A program made the position numbers and the translations under genes. Positions 16,419 to 25,649 of a stretch of DNA of 64,000 nt are shown here, in pieces; within the stretch, counting starts at the first letter, position 1; the number at the start of each line of letters is the position of its first letter. The DNA comes from a virus: the IMG/VR virus record IMGVR_UViG_3300042453_005404, positions 186,001 through 250,000 of that record; one strand, given 5' to 3'. The notes under the pieces were generated by a model. It made no database searches. It was not told the DNA's origin and saw only the letters and a list, made by a program, of their open reading frames with translations.

Positions 16419-17138
16419 ATGGCAAGACTATTCATTGGTTTAAGAGAAGTTCAGTTCATCAACGATTTGACGAAGGAGTTCATAAAAGATGTTGCTGGGC
16501 AAGTGATTCACTATTTTCCTGTGTCGGCCATTAAAAGCTCTGTGCATAAGATTTACAACGAGTCGCTGCAAAAGATTTTTGAGAATCCTATTTCTATTCC
16601 TGCTCTTGTAGGAATGCCAGAGTATTCAAGCAAAACAACAAACTTTGGTCCAGACATTGAAGCCAAGATTGAAGTACTTGTACAGTTCAAAGATTTGCAA
16701 GACAAAAAGATTGTTGTAAGCGAAGGTGATTTCTTTTCGTATGACGATATGTTTTATGAAGTGCTTACCGTTGTCAACGTTGGCAAAAATATTTTTGGTT
16801 TAGCTGAATATAACACAGCATGGAAGATTACAGCACGTTCTGCAAGACTTAATCAAATGGATGTACCCAACCTTCCCGATCCTAGACTTGCTCCAGAAGA
16901 TATTCAAGTTACGTTTCAGCAGCAACGTGGTTTGCCATTAATGAATGATGGAAAAGAAACTGGAGACGTTCGTGAAATGAGAGAACGTCTCGGACAAGAT
17001 ATGGCTCCTATTGCTCTTGGAACAGGCCAACGTTCTGTTGAACCAAACGTAGGCGAAGAAGGTAACTTTATTGAAGGAGAAACTCCAAGCTTTAACAACG
17101 ATCCGCTGCCTCCCAAAAAAGGAATATATGATGAATGA
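16419..17138 (+). CDS. Neck protein (T4 gp14-like)
   Basis: 239 residues (T4 gp14 has 256). FINDLTKEFIKDVAGQVIHY, KIYNESLQKIFENPI and EGDFFSYDDMFYEVL fit the gp14 head-completion fold: a helical start followed by a beta-barrel with a phage-typical 'flat' binding face. The C-terminus is acidic and Pro/Asn-rich. It lies between the GIY-YIG enzyme and the gp15-like gene, which is the expected neck order once the nuclease is ignored. Confidence 0.8.
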   Translation: MARLFIGLREVQFINDLTKEFIKDVAGQVIHYFPVSAIKSSVHKIYNESLQKIFENPISIPALVGMPEYSSKTTNFGPDIEAKIEVLVQFKDLQDKKIVVSEGDFFSYDDMFYEVLTVVNVGKNIFGLAEYNTAWKITARSARLNQMDVPNLPDPRLAPEDIQVTFQQQRGLPLMNDGKETGDVREMRERLGQDMAPIALGTGQRSVEPNVGEEGNFIEGETPSFNNDPLPPKKGIYDE

Positions 17139-17144
17139 TGTTGT

Positions 17145-17152
17145 CTAGTTAT
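17145..17152 (+). promoter_or_regulatory. Late-promoter-like octamer CTAGTTAT
   Basis: Exact match to the CTANTTAT family, ending only 5 bases before the ATG of the gp15-like gene. A transcript from it would be leaderless, so this copy may be fortuitous or may drive leaderless translation. Confidence 0.25.
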
Positions 17153-17157
17153 ATTGC

Positions 17158-18366
17158 ATGACAACACGTTACAACATTCCATATCAAGAAGGTAAAGCTC
17201 AGTTAGATACTGGCTATGATCTTCAAAACAACGATCCTTCAACATTTTACATACCTTCATGTGGCATTGAAGACGTTGATGCAGCTATGCACGCTTTGTT
17301 CGACAAAGATATACCGTTTAAAACGTATCAAGCAAACACAACCTATGAAAAAGAAATCAACTTAAAAAAACCATTTGTTGTGTTGGCAACAGGTGAAAGA
17401 TTTGCTCTTGCAAAGCGTTTAAAGCCTTTTAGAGATCGAGCGGGTGTATTACTACTTCCAGCTATATCAATCCGCAGAACAACTATTGAACAAGCTTCTG
17501 GTGACACATTTGTTGGAGAGCTTACAATCAAACGTAGATTAGATGCATCTGATAAAGATTACCAATCACTTATCAATCGCTTGCTTTTAAAAAACGTTCC
17601 CAATCCTCCTGATACAACAAGAGGCAATAAAGGTGAAAACCAAAATGATCCTTCTATTCGTGAAGGAATGCTTTTAGACAACAAAACAAATCGTTTAAGA
17701 GCCGATCACATCTATGAGATTATCGCAATACCTTTTCCACAGTTTTTTACGGTGACTTATGAGATTGTGTTTTGGACCAACTACACGCAACATATGAACT
17801 ATTTGCTGGAAACAATGCTTGCAAGTCAGATTGTTCCCGGCAAAGGTTTTTATCTTAAAAGCGACAAAGGTTATTGGTTTTCTGCAACAGTTGACAGCGG
17901 TCTTACTGCTCAAGATAACTTTGACGATATTACCGATCAAGAAAGATTAATCAAGTACAGCTTTAACGTAACCGTTAGAGGTTATTTGTTGGCTCCGTCT
18001 GGCCCCGGACAAAAAGTTCCATTTAAACGTTATCTTTCGAACGTCAACATATCTTTTGAAACATATATCGCAGATGGAAATGTGTTAGAACAACCAGCTA
18101 TCAATCAATATAATGAAACCAAAAATGATTTCACAAAAGAAAATCCTTATGTGTTAACTGATATTGAGCAAGACCCAACAACCAAGCAAAAACCAACCGA
18201 ACAAGAAAAGCTGATATTTGAACGAGTATATCGTGATCCAACAAATCAAAACGTTAAGCAAACAAAGTACGTGAAACAAATGTCTAACAATCAAAAACAA
18301 GGCGAAACAGTTTATACAGCTTCTGACCAACAAGCTTTGTTTGATTTCTTTGTTGATAACGAGTGA
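17158..18366 (+). CDS. Tail terminator / sheath stabiliser (T4 gp15-like)
   Basis: 402 residues (T4 gp15 has 272). The region IPFPQFFTVTYEIVFWTNYT with MNYLLETMLASQI (about 208-240) and GYWFSATVDSGLTAQDNFDD is characteristic of gp15/gp3-type proteins that cap the sheath and tube and bind the neck. The C-terminal 80 residues are polar and probably flexible. It lies immediately before the sheath genes. No clear SD is visible. Confidence 0.82.
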   Translation: MTTRYNIPYQEGKAQLDTGYDLQNNDPSTFYIPSCGIEDVDAAMHALFDKDIPFKTYQANTTYEKEINLKKPFVVLATGERFALAKRLKPFRDRAGVLLLPAISIRRTTIEQASGDTFVGELTIKRRLDASDKDYQSLINRLLLKNVPNPPDTTRGNKGENQNDPSIREGMLLDNKTNRLRADHIYEIIAIPFPQFFTVTYEIVFWTNYTQHMNYLLETMLASQIVPGKGFYLKSDKGYWFSATVDSGLTAQDNFDDITDQERLIKYSFNVTVRGYLLAPSGPGQKVPFKRYLSNVNISFETYIADGNVLEQPAINQYNETKNDFTKENPYVLTDIEQDPTTKQKPTEQEKLIFERVYRDPTNQNVKQTKYVKQMSNNQKQGETVYTASDQQALFDFFVDNE

Positions 18367-18371
18367 AACGG

Positions 18372-18440
18372 TGTCCTCGCAGGTAAACAGGTTTTCGGTA
18401 TCTATTTATGCCGTAGAACTTTAACCATAAAGTGAGGACA
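18372..18440 (+). promoter_or_regulatory. Long-range stem over the sheath SD, enclosing CTATTTAT
   Basis: TGTCCTCGC (18372-18380) pairs with GTGAGGACA (18432-18440): 9 bp including one G-U. The 3' arm contains the SD (GAGG) of the first sheath gene. The loop contains an exact late-type octamer CTATTTAT at 18402-18409. RNA from the internal promoter would lack the 5' arm and leave the SD free. Confidence 0.5.
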
Positions 18441-18445
18441 ACATT

Positions 18446-21400
18446 ATGCCAGAAACAGTTTTAAAAGCCCCAAATTACTTTGATCGTGAGTTTGACTTAA
18501 CTGAACGAACGATTCCTGTGGGTGGAACTCCTGCAACCGTTATTGGTGGAGCAGAAAGAGGCCCAGCATTCGTACCAGTAACACTTGGTAGCTACACAGA
18601 TTTTGTTAATAAGTTTGGTGATGTAAATCCAAAATTTGTTGGCTCATATGGAGCCAAAGCATTTTTGGATGCAAAAGGAAGTGAACTTGCATCTGTCAAC
18701 TATATACGTATTCTTGGATGTGGTGCAAACAATACCTCGGTAGATATATCAACAACAGAAGCAGAAGGCACTGTTACAAATGCTGGTATGCAAGTTGTTG
18801 GAAACGGTACCGTGTTCGCTTCTGGGGCTCTTCAAGGACGTGTACAGTTTCTTGTTGGCAAACACGCAGTACAAACAAACGAAGTGTTTGGTATGCCAGA
18901 CTTTACCAACAACTCCAGCTATAACGTAAGTGGTTTCGGTGTAGACAATGACACCGTAAATCTTGTTCGTGCAGTTTTGTTCACAACCCCGGATTCACGC
19001 TTTCTTGTGTTGAGTGGTGCAGTTGATGCTGGTGGTGTATTCAACCCAACAGCTTATTTGTCTGCATTAGGCACCAATGAAGCGGCTCAAGTTGGTACCG
19101 AAGGACCAATGTCAGGTTTGTTTAAACTAGTTTTATCATGCTCTGCTGGTTCAAGCTTTGCTTCTGATGATGGTGTGGCTGGCCTTAAGATCTTTTCAGC
19201 TTCGCTCGATCCAACTTCAACACAATATGTTGGCAAGCTTTTAAACACAAACCCAGAAGATTTTGCATCAAAAAAACACTTGCTGTATTTGGATTACGCA
19301 GTTGATGCCGAGGTAGCCGCATTGTCGGCAAGTAACTCGGTTGCAACAGTTGCAGTGTTGTCGGGTTCCAGTAACACAAACAGTTTCGGCCACACATTTG
19401 GTAGAGCATTTGGTTTTTTCAACACACGTTTTAAAACACCAAAAACTTCATACTTTATCTCGCAACCATTTGGTGGAATTGAATATGATTTGTTTTATGT
19501 TGAAAGTCGTGACGATGGTGCGTTTGCCAACAGCAAATACAAAATCAGCATATCAAATATTCAAGCTTCAACAAATCCATCAACCAAATATGGATCGTTC
19601 ACTTTGTCTGTGAGAGCATTCAATGACACAGACGCAGAACCTCAAATCCTTGAACAGTTCAACAATCTTTCTCTTGATCCAGCCAGTGCCAATTACGTGG
19701 CAAGAGCAATTGGTGACAAGCGTACTCAATTCAACTTCGATGCAGTCGATTCAGATGATCGTGGAGTTGTCGTTCTTGGCAAATATGGCAACCGCAGCAG
19801 ATTTATTCGTGTTGTTCCAAGCTCACAACTTGAGAACGAGGAAGTACCAGAACTAGCTCTTCCATTCGGTTTCCGTGGTCATCAAATGCTTCTTACGAAC
19901 GTAGCACTGACTGACCAAACTGGTTCAGTGCCACTGAACCAAACCCGTATTTCTGGTGTTTCTGGAAGCCTTGCAGGTGGAGGTTGTGATTTGTCTGGGT
20001 CGATTGTTCCACCGGTTCCATATCGCTTTACAATCACCCGCAACCCACTTGCAAACACAGGAACAACATTTGGGGCTCCCGGCACACAAACAGTCCTAGA
20101 TGGTCGTCTTTACTGGGGTGTTAAGTTCGAACGCAATAACAACAATGTGCTAAACACGAACGTAAATGCAGAAATCAATCCAATTGTTGCGAACTTTTCC
20201 AAGTTCGCAGGCATCGAAAAACAAGAAGTATTGACTACTGGGTCTGCAAGCGATCTTTTGAACGATAATAAGTTCTCACTTGCGAGAGTTGCATTGAACG
20301 TAACTACGATGACGGCTGTGGCTTCAACAGACGTGCCAACATTGATGAAGTCTGCTGCATATCTTCGCAATGCAGAAATCGACCCAACCACGTATGCTGC
20401 AACAAACTTTAGCAACCGTTTGACCTTTGCATCGCTACTAAACAGTGGCAGTGCTGTGCAATATAACAACTTCTCAAATTATGCTAAGTTCACAACCTTT
20501 ATGCAAGGTGGATGGGATGGAGTTAACATCTTTGACAAGCAAGCAGCTAGATTCACCGATCAATCAACTTCTACCGAATCAGGAGCGGGTGGTGTATATG
20601 GTCTTGCAAATGCAAGCTATGTTTCTCCCGGTGCCCCAACAGCAACAAACTATACTGGTGTAGACTCTGCAAACCAAAACGTTGTTGCATATCGCACAGC
20701 ACTAGACATTGCAACCAACTCAAGCATTGCCAACAACAATATTCTTGCAACACCGGGACAACGTGATCCGCTTGTAACCAACTATGCTCTAGAGAAAAAC
20801 ACAAGCTACGGTTTGAGCTTTTATCTTCTAGACATTCAACCATATGACAAAGATAGCGTTCGTATCTTTGATGGTGAAGCAGGCCGATATGTGTCTATTG
20901 GCAAAACAACAAATTTGTTTTTAAATCGTGCTTTGGATAACAATGCCGCTGCTGCTTATTTCCCAAACATTGTTGTTGATGACACTGTTAACACTCGCCG
21001 TGTAACTCTCCCAGCTTCTATTGCAGCAATCTCTGCACTAAGCTACAACGACCGTGTTAAGTTCCCATGGTTTGCTCCAGCAGGATTTGATCGTGGTTCT
21101 CTAAACTTTGTTCTTCAAACATCTATCAGAGTTAACCAAACAGATCGTAACACACTTTATGATGCAAACATTAACCCAATTGTGAAGTTTCCCGGTGCAA
21201 ACTATGTGTTCTTCTCACAAAACACTCTACAACAAGCTGAAAGTGCTTTGGAAAGCATTAACGTTAAACGTATGATACTGGAAGTCAAACGTCAGATTGT
21301 TGCTATCGGCAATCGTTTGATCTTTGAACAAAACACTCCAGCACTACGCACACGTTTTGTTAGCGAAGCATCTTTGGTTCTTGCAACAGTCAAACTTCAA

Positions 21401-21562
21401 CAAGGCATCGAACAGTTCGCAGTTATCTGTGATGAACGGAACAACAGCGCAGAAGACGTTAACAGCAACCGTATGAATGCACAAATCAGAGTGCTTCCAA
21501 CAAGAGCAATCGAATACGTTGTAATGGATTTCGTTGTGTTGCCATCGGGAGTTGCATTGTAG
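18446..21562 (+). CDS. Tail sheath protein, paralogue 1 (T4 gp18-like)
   Basis: Contractile sheath subunit. 1038 residues (T4 gp18 has 659). The N-terminus is family-typical: an APNYFDREFDLTERTIPVGG start, then GAERGPAFVPVTLGSYTDFV at about 36-55. The C-terminal core is KFPWFAPAGFDRGSLNF, NPIVKFPGANYVFFSQNTL and VKRMILEVKRQIVAIGNRLI, ending with IEYVVMDFVV. The extra length is in central beta-rich domains that would face outward. It is followed by a terminator and a second, separately promoted paralogue. Confidence 0.95.
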   Translation: MPETVLKAPNYFDREFDLTERTIPVGGTPATVIGGAERGPAFVPVTLGSYTDFVNKFGDVNPKFVGSYGAKAFLDAKGSELASVNYIRILGCGANNTSVDISTTEAEGTVTNAGMQVVGNGTVFASGALQGRVQFLVGKHAVQTNEVFGMPDFTNNSSYNVSGFGVDNDTVNLVRAVLFTTPDSRFLVLSGAVDAGGVFNPTAYLSALGTNEAAQVGTEGPMSGLFKLVLSCSAGSSFASDDGVAGLKIFSASLDPTSTQYVGKLLNTNPEDFASKKHLLYLDYAVDAEVAALSASNSVATVAVLSGSSNTNSFGHTFGRAFGFFNTRFKTPKTSYFISQPFGGIEYDLFYVESRDDGAFANSKYKISISNIQASTNPSTKYGSFTLSVRAFNDTDAEPQILEQFNNLSLDPASANYVARAIGDKRTQFNFDAVDSDDRGVVVLGKYGNRSRFIRVVPSSQLENEEVPELALPFGFRGHQMLLTNVALTDQTGSVPLNQTRISGVSGSLAGGGCDLSGSIVPPVPYRFTITRNPLANTGTTFGAPGTQTVLDGRLYWGVKFERNNNNVLNTNVNAEINPIVANFSKFAGIEKQEVLTTGSASDLLNDNKFSLARVALNVTTMTAVASTDVPTLMKSAAYLRNAEIDPTTYAATNFSNRLTFASLLNSGSAVQYNNFSNYAKFTTFMQGGWDGVNIFDKQAARFTDQSTSTESGAGGVYGLANASYVSPGAPTATNYTGVDSANQNVVAYRTALDIATNSSIANNNILATPGQRDPLVTNYALEKNTSYGLSFYLLDIQPYDKDSVRIFDGEAGRYVSIGKTTNLFLNRALDNNAAAAYFPNIVVDDTVNTRRVTLPASIAAISALSYNDRVKFPWFAPAGFDRGSLNFVLQTSIRVNQTDRNTLYDANINPIVKFPGANYVFFSQNTLQQAESALESINVKRMILEVKRQIVAIGNRLIFEQNTPALRTRFVSEASLVLATVKLQQGIEQFAVICDERNNSAEDVNSNRMNAQIRVLPTRAIEYVVMDFVVLPSGVAL

Positions 21563-21600
21563 TTTGTAAAACCTGTTATATTGCAGTTAATCATGAAAGA

Positions 21601-21632
21601 AAAAACTGCTGCTGAAAGGCAGCAGTTTTTTT
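21601..21632 (+). terminator. Intrinsic terminator between the two sheath genes
   Basis: AACTGCTGC pairs with GCAGCAGTT around a short loop and is followed by nine T residues. It would isolate the first sheath transcript from the second. Confidence 0.9.
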
Positions 21633-21640
21633 TTATTCTT

Positions 21641-21648
21641 CTATTTAT
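21641..21648 (+). promoter_or_regulatory. Late-promoter-like octamer CTATTTAT before sheath 2
   Basis: Exact CTATTTAT directly after the terminator and 29 bases before the ATG. Because a terminator precedes it, the second sheath gene needs its own promoter, which strengthens the reading of this motif as one. Confidence 0.6.
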
Positions 21649-21677
21649 CGTTAACGTTTGATATACGGAGATAAAAC

Positions 21678-24600
21678 ATGGCATTATTAAGCCCCGGCGT
21701 ACTAGCAAGAGAATTTGACATCAGTCAGCCAAGAACAACAACACCTTCTGGTGTTCCTGCTTTGGTTATTTCTACAACAACCAAAGGCCCAGCGTTTGTT
21801 CCAACCATGGTTACAACATTGTCACAATACGTATCAGTGTTTGGAGGAGTGAATGCTAACACACCATTAGGCTATCTTTCTGCAAGAGAATGGTTTGGGA
21901 ACACAGGCGTTCCTCTTATGCAGCTTAGAGTGCTTGGAGCTGGCCAAGGCTTGGCACGTAACGCAAATGGTACTGTGACTGACGCAGGCTTTATTGTTGG
22001 TGCTCAACAGCCAAGCGGATCTGGCGGGGCTCTGGGAGATAACGTGTTTGCAAACGCTACAGGTGTAACCGGGTCTGTATATATGCTTGGTTGCTTTATG
22101 AGCGAATCATTAGATTCAACATATCTTTCTGATGCAGGATTGCAAAACGATACAACGGCGGTACCAATCATTCGTGGTGTGTTGTTTGCTCCATCTGGTG
22201 TTGTTCTTCGTTTGTCTTCCGCAGCGCAGCCATCAAATGCACCCGCTTCAAACTTTGTTGCGACTGAAACTAGCTTTTCTGGTGGATTCACTGGGTCTGT
22301 TTCTTTAAGCGCCGGTCAACAAAACTTTGTAATGATTCTTAACGGCCATAAAGGAACAGATCTACGCTATCCAAATGCAATCACTGCCAGCTTTGACCCA
22401 CAAGCCGTCAACTATTTTCCAAGTGTATTCAATACCGATCCTCTTAAAACTCAAGAAGCTGGCCACTTGTTATATGCAAGCTTTGATGTTTATTCTGCAA
22501 TAGCAGTACCAACTGGTTCTGGTATAATCGAAGCAGCTAGCGGATCAGCTTTTGGAACCTTGCAAAATATTGCATTTATTGTTCCTTCTTCTGGTTCTGC
22601 TGCAACACACACATCGAATGTAGGTTCTAGCATTACACCAAACTTTGAAGGATTTGAAGATCGTTACGGTCACGCTTTTTCTCCTTGGGTGATATCGCAA
22701 GGATTTGGTGGAGTTCCACAAAATCTTTTCCGTTTTCATCATCTTTCGGCTGGTGAATCAGGAAACGGCGATGTAAAGATATCAATCACGAATATTCAAC
22801 CGGGAACGGCAACAAGTCCATATGGTGTGTTTACAGTGCTTGTCAAATCGATGACCGGATTGGATGGAGATGGAGCCTTGGAAACGTTTACCAATTGCTC
22901 GCTTGATCCAAGTTCACCAAACTATATCGCTCGTAAGATTGGTACCATTAACACGTTTTTTAACTTTGATACCGATGTTGCTTCACAAAAAGTAACAACA
23001 GATGGATCATATCCAAACAAATCAAATTATGTTCGTGTTGAAGTTGCTGATGCTGTTGATGCTGGTGAAATCGATCCTTCGGCTATGCCGTTTGGTTTCC
23101 GAGGCCCTCAACACCTTGTCACGCAAGGTTCGAGCTCTCTTTACAACATTAAACAAGGAGACTTGACAAATCCAGCTTTCCCATACTTCTCAAATCTTGC
23201 TGGTGGTTCTGGAGGCGGTGTGCCTCTATACAAAGCATCTCAACCACCAGTTCCAATGCGCCTAAACCTTAAGAAGCTTGCTGCTTCTTCTGGTGTTGAT
23301 ACAGGACTTTATTGGGGCGTGCAGTTCGAAAACGTAACAAGTCTTTCTGATCCAAACGGCAGCAATATATTCAATCCAAGCTTGCTTGGATATAGCAGAT
23401 ACTTTCCAAATCTTGTAGGATCAACAAACGTACAACCAGCGGTATTTGACAACAACGGTTCTGCTACAACTACCGCAAATGGAATCGTTGATTCCGATCT
23501 CTTTAACAATAACCTTTTCTCTCTAGAAAAGGTTAAGATTGTTACAGGTTCGGGTGATCGTCCAAACACCACCACCGCTGCTCTTCTAAGCTGGAGTTAC
23601 GTTCGTGCGGGTGGTATTGCCGCAGATGAAGCTACAAAAACAAGAGCGTTGTCTGTAAATGATCTTGTGGAAAACGCAGCGGTACAAACACTTGCCAAAT
23701 TTAGCTTTTATCTTGAACGTGGTTTTGACGGCGTAAGAATCTTTAACCCAGACACACGTTATCTTAAGAACGCTGCGGTGGCTCAAGAAATCACACAAAC
23801 AACTCGTGGTTTAACAAATGGTCCAACGGTTAGAAGCTATTTGAAGAGCATTGACATTATCTCAGATGTAAACGATGTTAACATTCAACTTCTTACAATA
23901 CCCGGCATACGTGATCGTTATGTCACCGACACAGCAATCGCCGCTGTAGAAAATGATCGATTTGATTGTTTCTATATCATGGACCCAGAACAATACGATG
24001 TAAACGGAACGTCAATCACAGGTTCATATGAAACTGTAAACGTTTCACAAACAGCAGCAGCGTTTGTTGCCCGTGGAGTTAACTCAAGTTTCGTTGCAAC
24101 TTACTTCCCAGATGTAAACATTGTTGGACCAACTGGTACAGTTTATGAAAAGGTACCACCATCTGTTGCAGTTCTTGGTGCGTTTGCTAAGAACGATACA
24201 GTTGGTCAACCATTCAATGCACCAGCAGGCTTTACAAGAGGCACGCTAACTAACGTAACAGATTTTGCTGTATCACTCAACCAAGCCAACTCTGATATCC
24301 TTTACGTGGCAAGATTGAATCTTCTTCTTTCCAAATCAGGCGTTGGTCCAGTTGTTTGGGGTCAAAAAACTCTACTCAACAAAGACAGCTTGCTTAACAG
24401 AGTTAACGTAAGAAGACTTTTGATCGCAATTCGTCGTGATGTGCGTGCGGTTGCAACACGCTTCTTGTTCGAACCAGCACAGTCTTCAACGCTTGCAGCA
24501 TTTAATGCAGCAGTTCAACCAATCATGGCACGTTACCAATCTGCTGGTGGTGTAGAAAAATACAAAGTTGTTATTGACACAACAACTACAACACAAGCCG

Positions 24601-24710
24601 ATTTGGACAACAAAACTCTGCGTGGAAAGATTTTCCTAATCCCAACCACATCTCTAGAGTTCTTCACAATCGACTTCTTTGTTACAAATCGTGACAGCTT
24701 CGTTGGTTAA
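21678..24710 (+). CDS. Tail sheath protein, paralogue 2 (T4 gp18-like)
   Basis: 1010 residues, clearly paralogous to the preceding gene. The N-terminus (SPGVLAREFDISQPRTTTPS, TKGPAFVPTMVTTLSQYVSV) and C-terminus (FNAPAGFTRGTLTN, VVWGQKTLLNKDSLLNRVNV, TSLEFFTIDFFV) match. The central regions also share short blocks such as SLDPSSPNYIARKIGT and MPFGFRGPQHL. Two diverged full-length sheath genes suggest a mixed sheath, a sheath with two zones, or swapping between forms. SD CGGAG. Confidence 0.95.
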   Translation: MALLSPGVLAREFDISQPRTTTPSGVPALVISTTTKGPAFVPTMVTTLSQYVSVFGGVNANTPLGYLSAREWFGNTGVPLMQLRVLGAGQGLARNANGTVTDAGFIVGAQQPSGSGGALGDNVFANATGVTGSVYMLGCFMSESLDSTYLSDAGLQNDTTAVPIIRGVLFAPSGVVLRLSSAAQPSNAPASNFVATETSFSGGFTGSVSLSAGQQNFVMILNGHKGTDLRYPNAITASFDPQAVNYFPSVFNTDPLKTQEAGHLLYASFDVYSAIAVPTGSGIIEAASGSAFGTLQNIAFIVPSSGSAATHTSNVGSSITPNFEGFEDRYGHAFSPWVISQGFGGVPQNLFRFHHLSAGESGNGDVKISITNIQPGTATSPYGVFTVLVKSMTGLDGDGALETFTNCSLDPSSPNYIARKIGTINTFFNFDTDVASQKVTTDGSYPNKSNYVRVEVADAVDAGEIDPSAMPFGFRGPQHLVTQGSSSLYNIKQGDLTNPAFPYFSNLAGGSGGGVPLYKASQPPVPMRLNLKKLAASSGVDTGLYWGVQFENVTSLSDPNGSNIFNPSLLGYSRYFPNLVGSTNVQPAVFDNNGSATTTANGIVDSDLFNNNLFSLEKVKIVTGSGDRPNTTTAALLSWSYVRAGGIAADEATKTRALSVNDLVENAAVQTLAKFSFYLERGFDGVRIFNPDTRYLKNAAVAQEITQTTRGLTNGPTVRSYLKSIDIISDVNDVNIQLLTIPGIRDRYVTDTAIAAVENDRFDCFYIMDPEQYDVNGTSITGSYETVNVSQTAAAFVARGVNSSFVATYFPDVNIVGPTGTVYEKVPPSVAVLGAFAKNDTVGQPFNAPAGFTRGTLTNVTDFAVSLNQANSDILYVARLNLLLSKSGVGPVVWGQKTLLNKDSLLNRVNVRRLLIAIRRDVRAVATRFLFEPAQSSTLAAFNAAVQPIMARYQSAGGVEKYKVVIDTTTTTQADLDNKTLRGKIFLIPTTSLEFFTIDFFVTNRDSFVG

Positions 24711-24726
24711 AACGTAGTAAATAATA

Positions 24727-24759
24727 CTAGTTAATAGATAGAAAAATAGGAGTTAACTA
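24727..24759 (+). promoter_or_regulatory. CTAGTTAA promoter-like motif forming an inverted repeat before the tube gene
   Basis: TAGTTAA (24728-24734) pairs with TTAACTA (24753-24759). The SD TAGGAG lies in the loop, and the 5' arm is itself one mismatch from the late octamer. It may be promoter, hairpin or both. Confidence 0.35.
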
Positions 24760-24761
24760 AA

Positions 24762-25253
24762 ATGGCACAAACACTATCAGTAACAGAAATGCTTCCAGCT
24801 AAGTTTACACCAATGATGAAACGTCAGTTTGTCTTCGCTATTGAAGGCATTGACGCATTCTTGGTGAAAACAGCAGCAAGACCAGAAATCACCACCGAAG
24901 AAGTACCAATCAACTGGATCAACAGCACACGTTATGTTGCCGGTAAAACAACCTTTGGTACGCTTGCTGTAACCCTTCACGATCCAATCGCTCCTTCCGG
25001 TGCTCAACAAGTCATGGAATGGGTACGCCTTTGCTTTGAATCTGTGTCAGGCCGTGCAGGCTACCCAGACTTCTACAAACGTGACATTCAACTCAAGATG
25101 CTGGACCCAGTGGGTACAGTTATCCAACTTTGGGATATCAAAGGAGCCTTCTGCACAACAGCAGGCTTTGGTGATCTTTCATACGACTCCACCTCAGATA
25201 TGGCCGAAATCTCGCTAACAATCCGCTTCGACAACTGCGTAATGCAATACTGA
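24762..25253 (+). CDS. Tail tube protein (T4 gp19-like)
   Basis: 163 residues, the same length as T4 gp19. Visible are KFTPMMKRQFVFAIEGIDAF, TEEVPINWINSTRYVAGKTT, DPIAPSGAQQVMEWVRLCFE and the C-terminal DMAEISLTIRFDNCVMQY, all typical of the gp19/Hcp-like tube fold that forms stacked hexameric rings inside the sheath. It follows the sheath genes as in T4. Codon use is biased like that of the capsid gene. Confidence 0.95.
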   Translation: MAQTLSVTEMLPAKFTPMMKRQFVFAIEGIDAFLVKTAARPEITTEEVPINWINSTRYVAGKTTFGTLAVTLHDPIAPSGAQQVMEWVRLCFESVSGRAGYPDFYKRDIQLKMLDPVGTVIQLWDIKGAFCTTAGFGDLSYDSTSDMAEISLTIRFDNCVMQY

Positions 25254-25297
25254 TATCAATCAGTTTATATTCTAAAAAATATATGTCATAATAAGGT

Positions 25298-25648
25298 ATG
25301 ACAAACACTGATTTGGTTATTTCCAACTATTTTTCTTGGAAGACATTTTCAACTCTAGAAGTTCTTCGCTATAAATTTCAAACATTTTTGCTTGAAATAC
25401 TTTGCAGATATATTGACTGTCATTGTTGGAGTATAGAGTATTCTAATTGGGAACTTTCGGAAATTAAAACAATCGAAAGCTTTAAAAAACACAACGTCAG
25501 AATGTTAAAATGCGATTTTTGTATGATCAAAAAAACATATACCGAAGTTGAAGACTCTTTAACAGCAAGTGAAATCAGTATTTACAATCATCAAGTTAAA
25601 AAAAGTTTTAAAAACCACCAACTTGAATACTTATCGAAAGAGGTTTAG
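25298..25648 (+). CDS. Hypothetical protein
   Basis: 116 residues, helical and aromatic-rich, with several Cys residues (CRYIDCHC, CDFC) that could bind metal. SD TAAGG lies just before the ATG. It ends one base before the next gene's ATG. No family was recognised. In T4-like genomes this place can hold tube-length or baseplate chaperones, but nothing here shows that. Confidence 0.6.
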   Translation: MTNTDLVISNYFSWKTFSTLEVLRYKFQTFLLEILCRYIDCHCWSIEYSNWELSEIKTIESFKKHNVRMLKCDFCMIKKTYTEVEDSLTASEISIYNHQVKKSFKNHQLEYLSKEV

Positions 25649-25649
25649 T

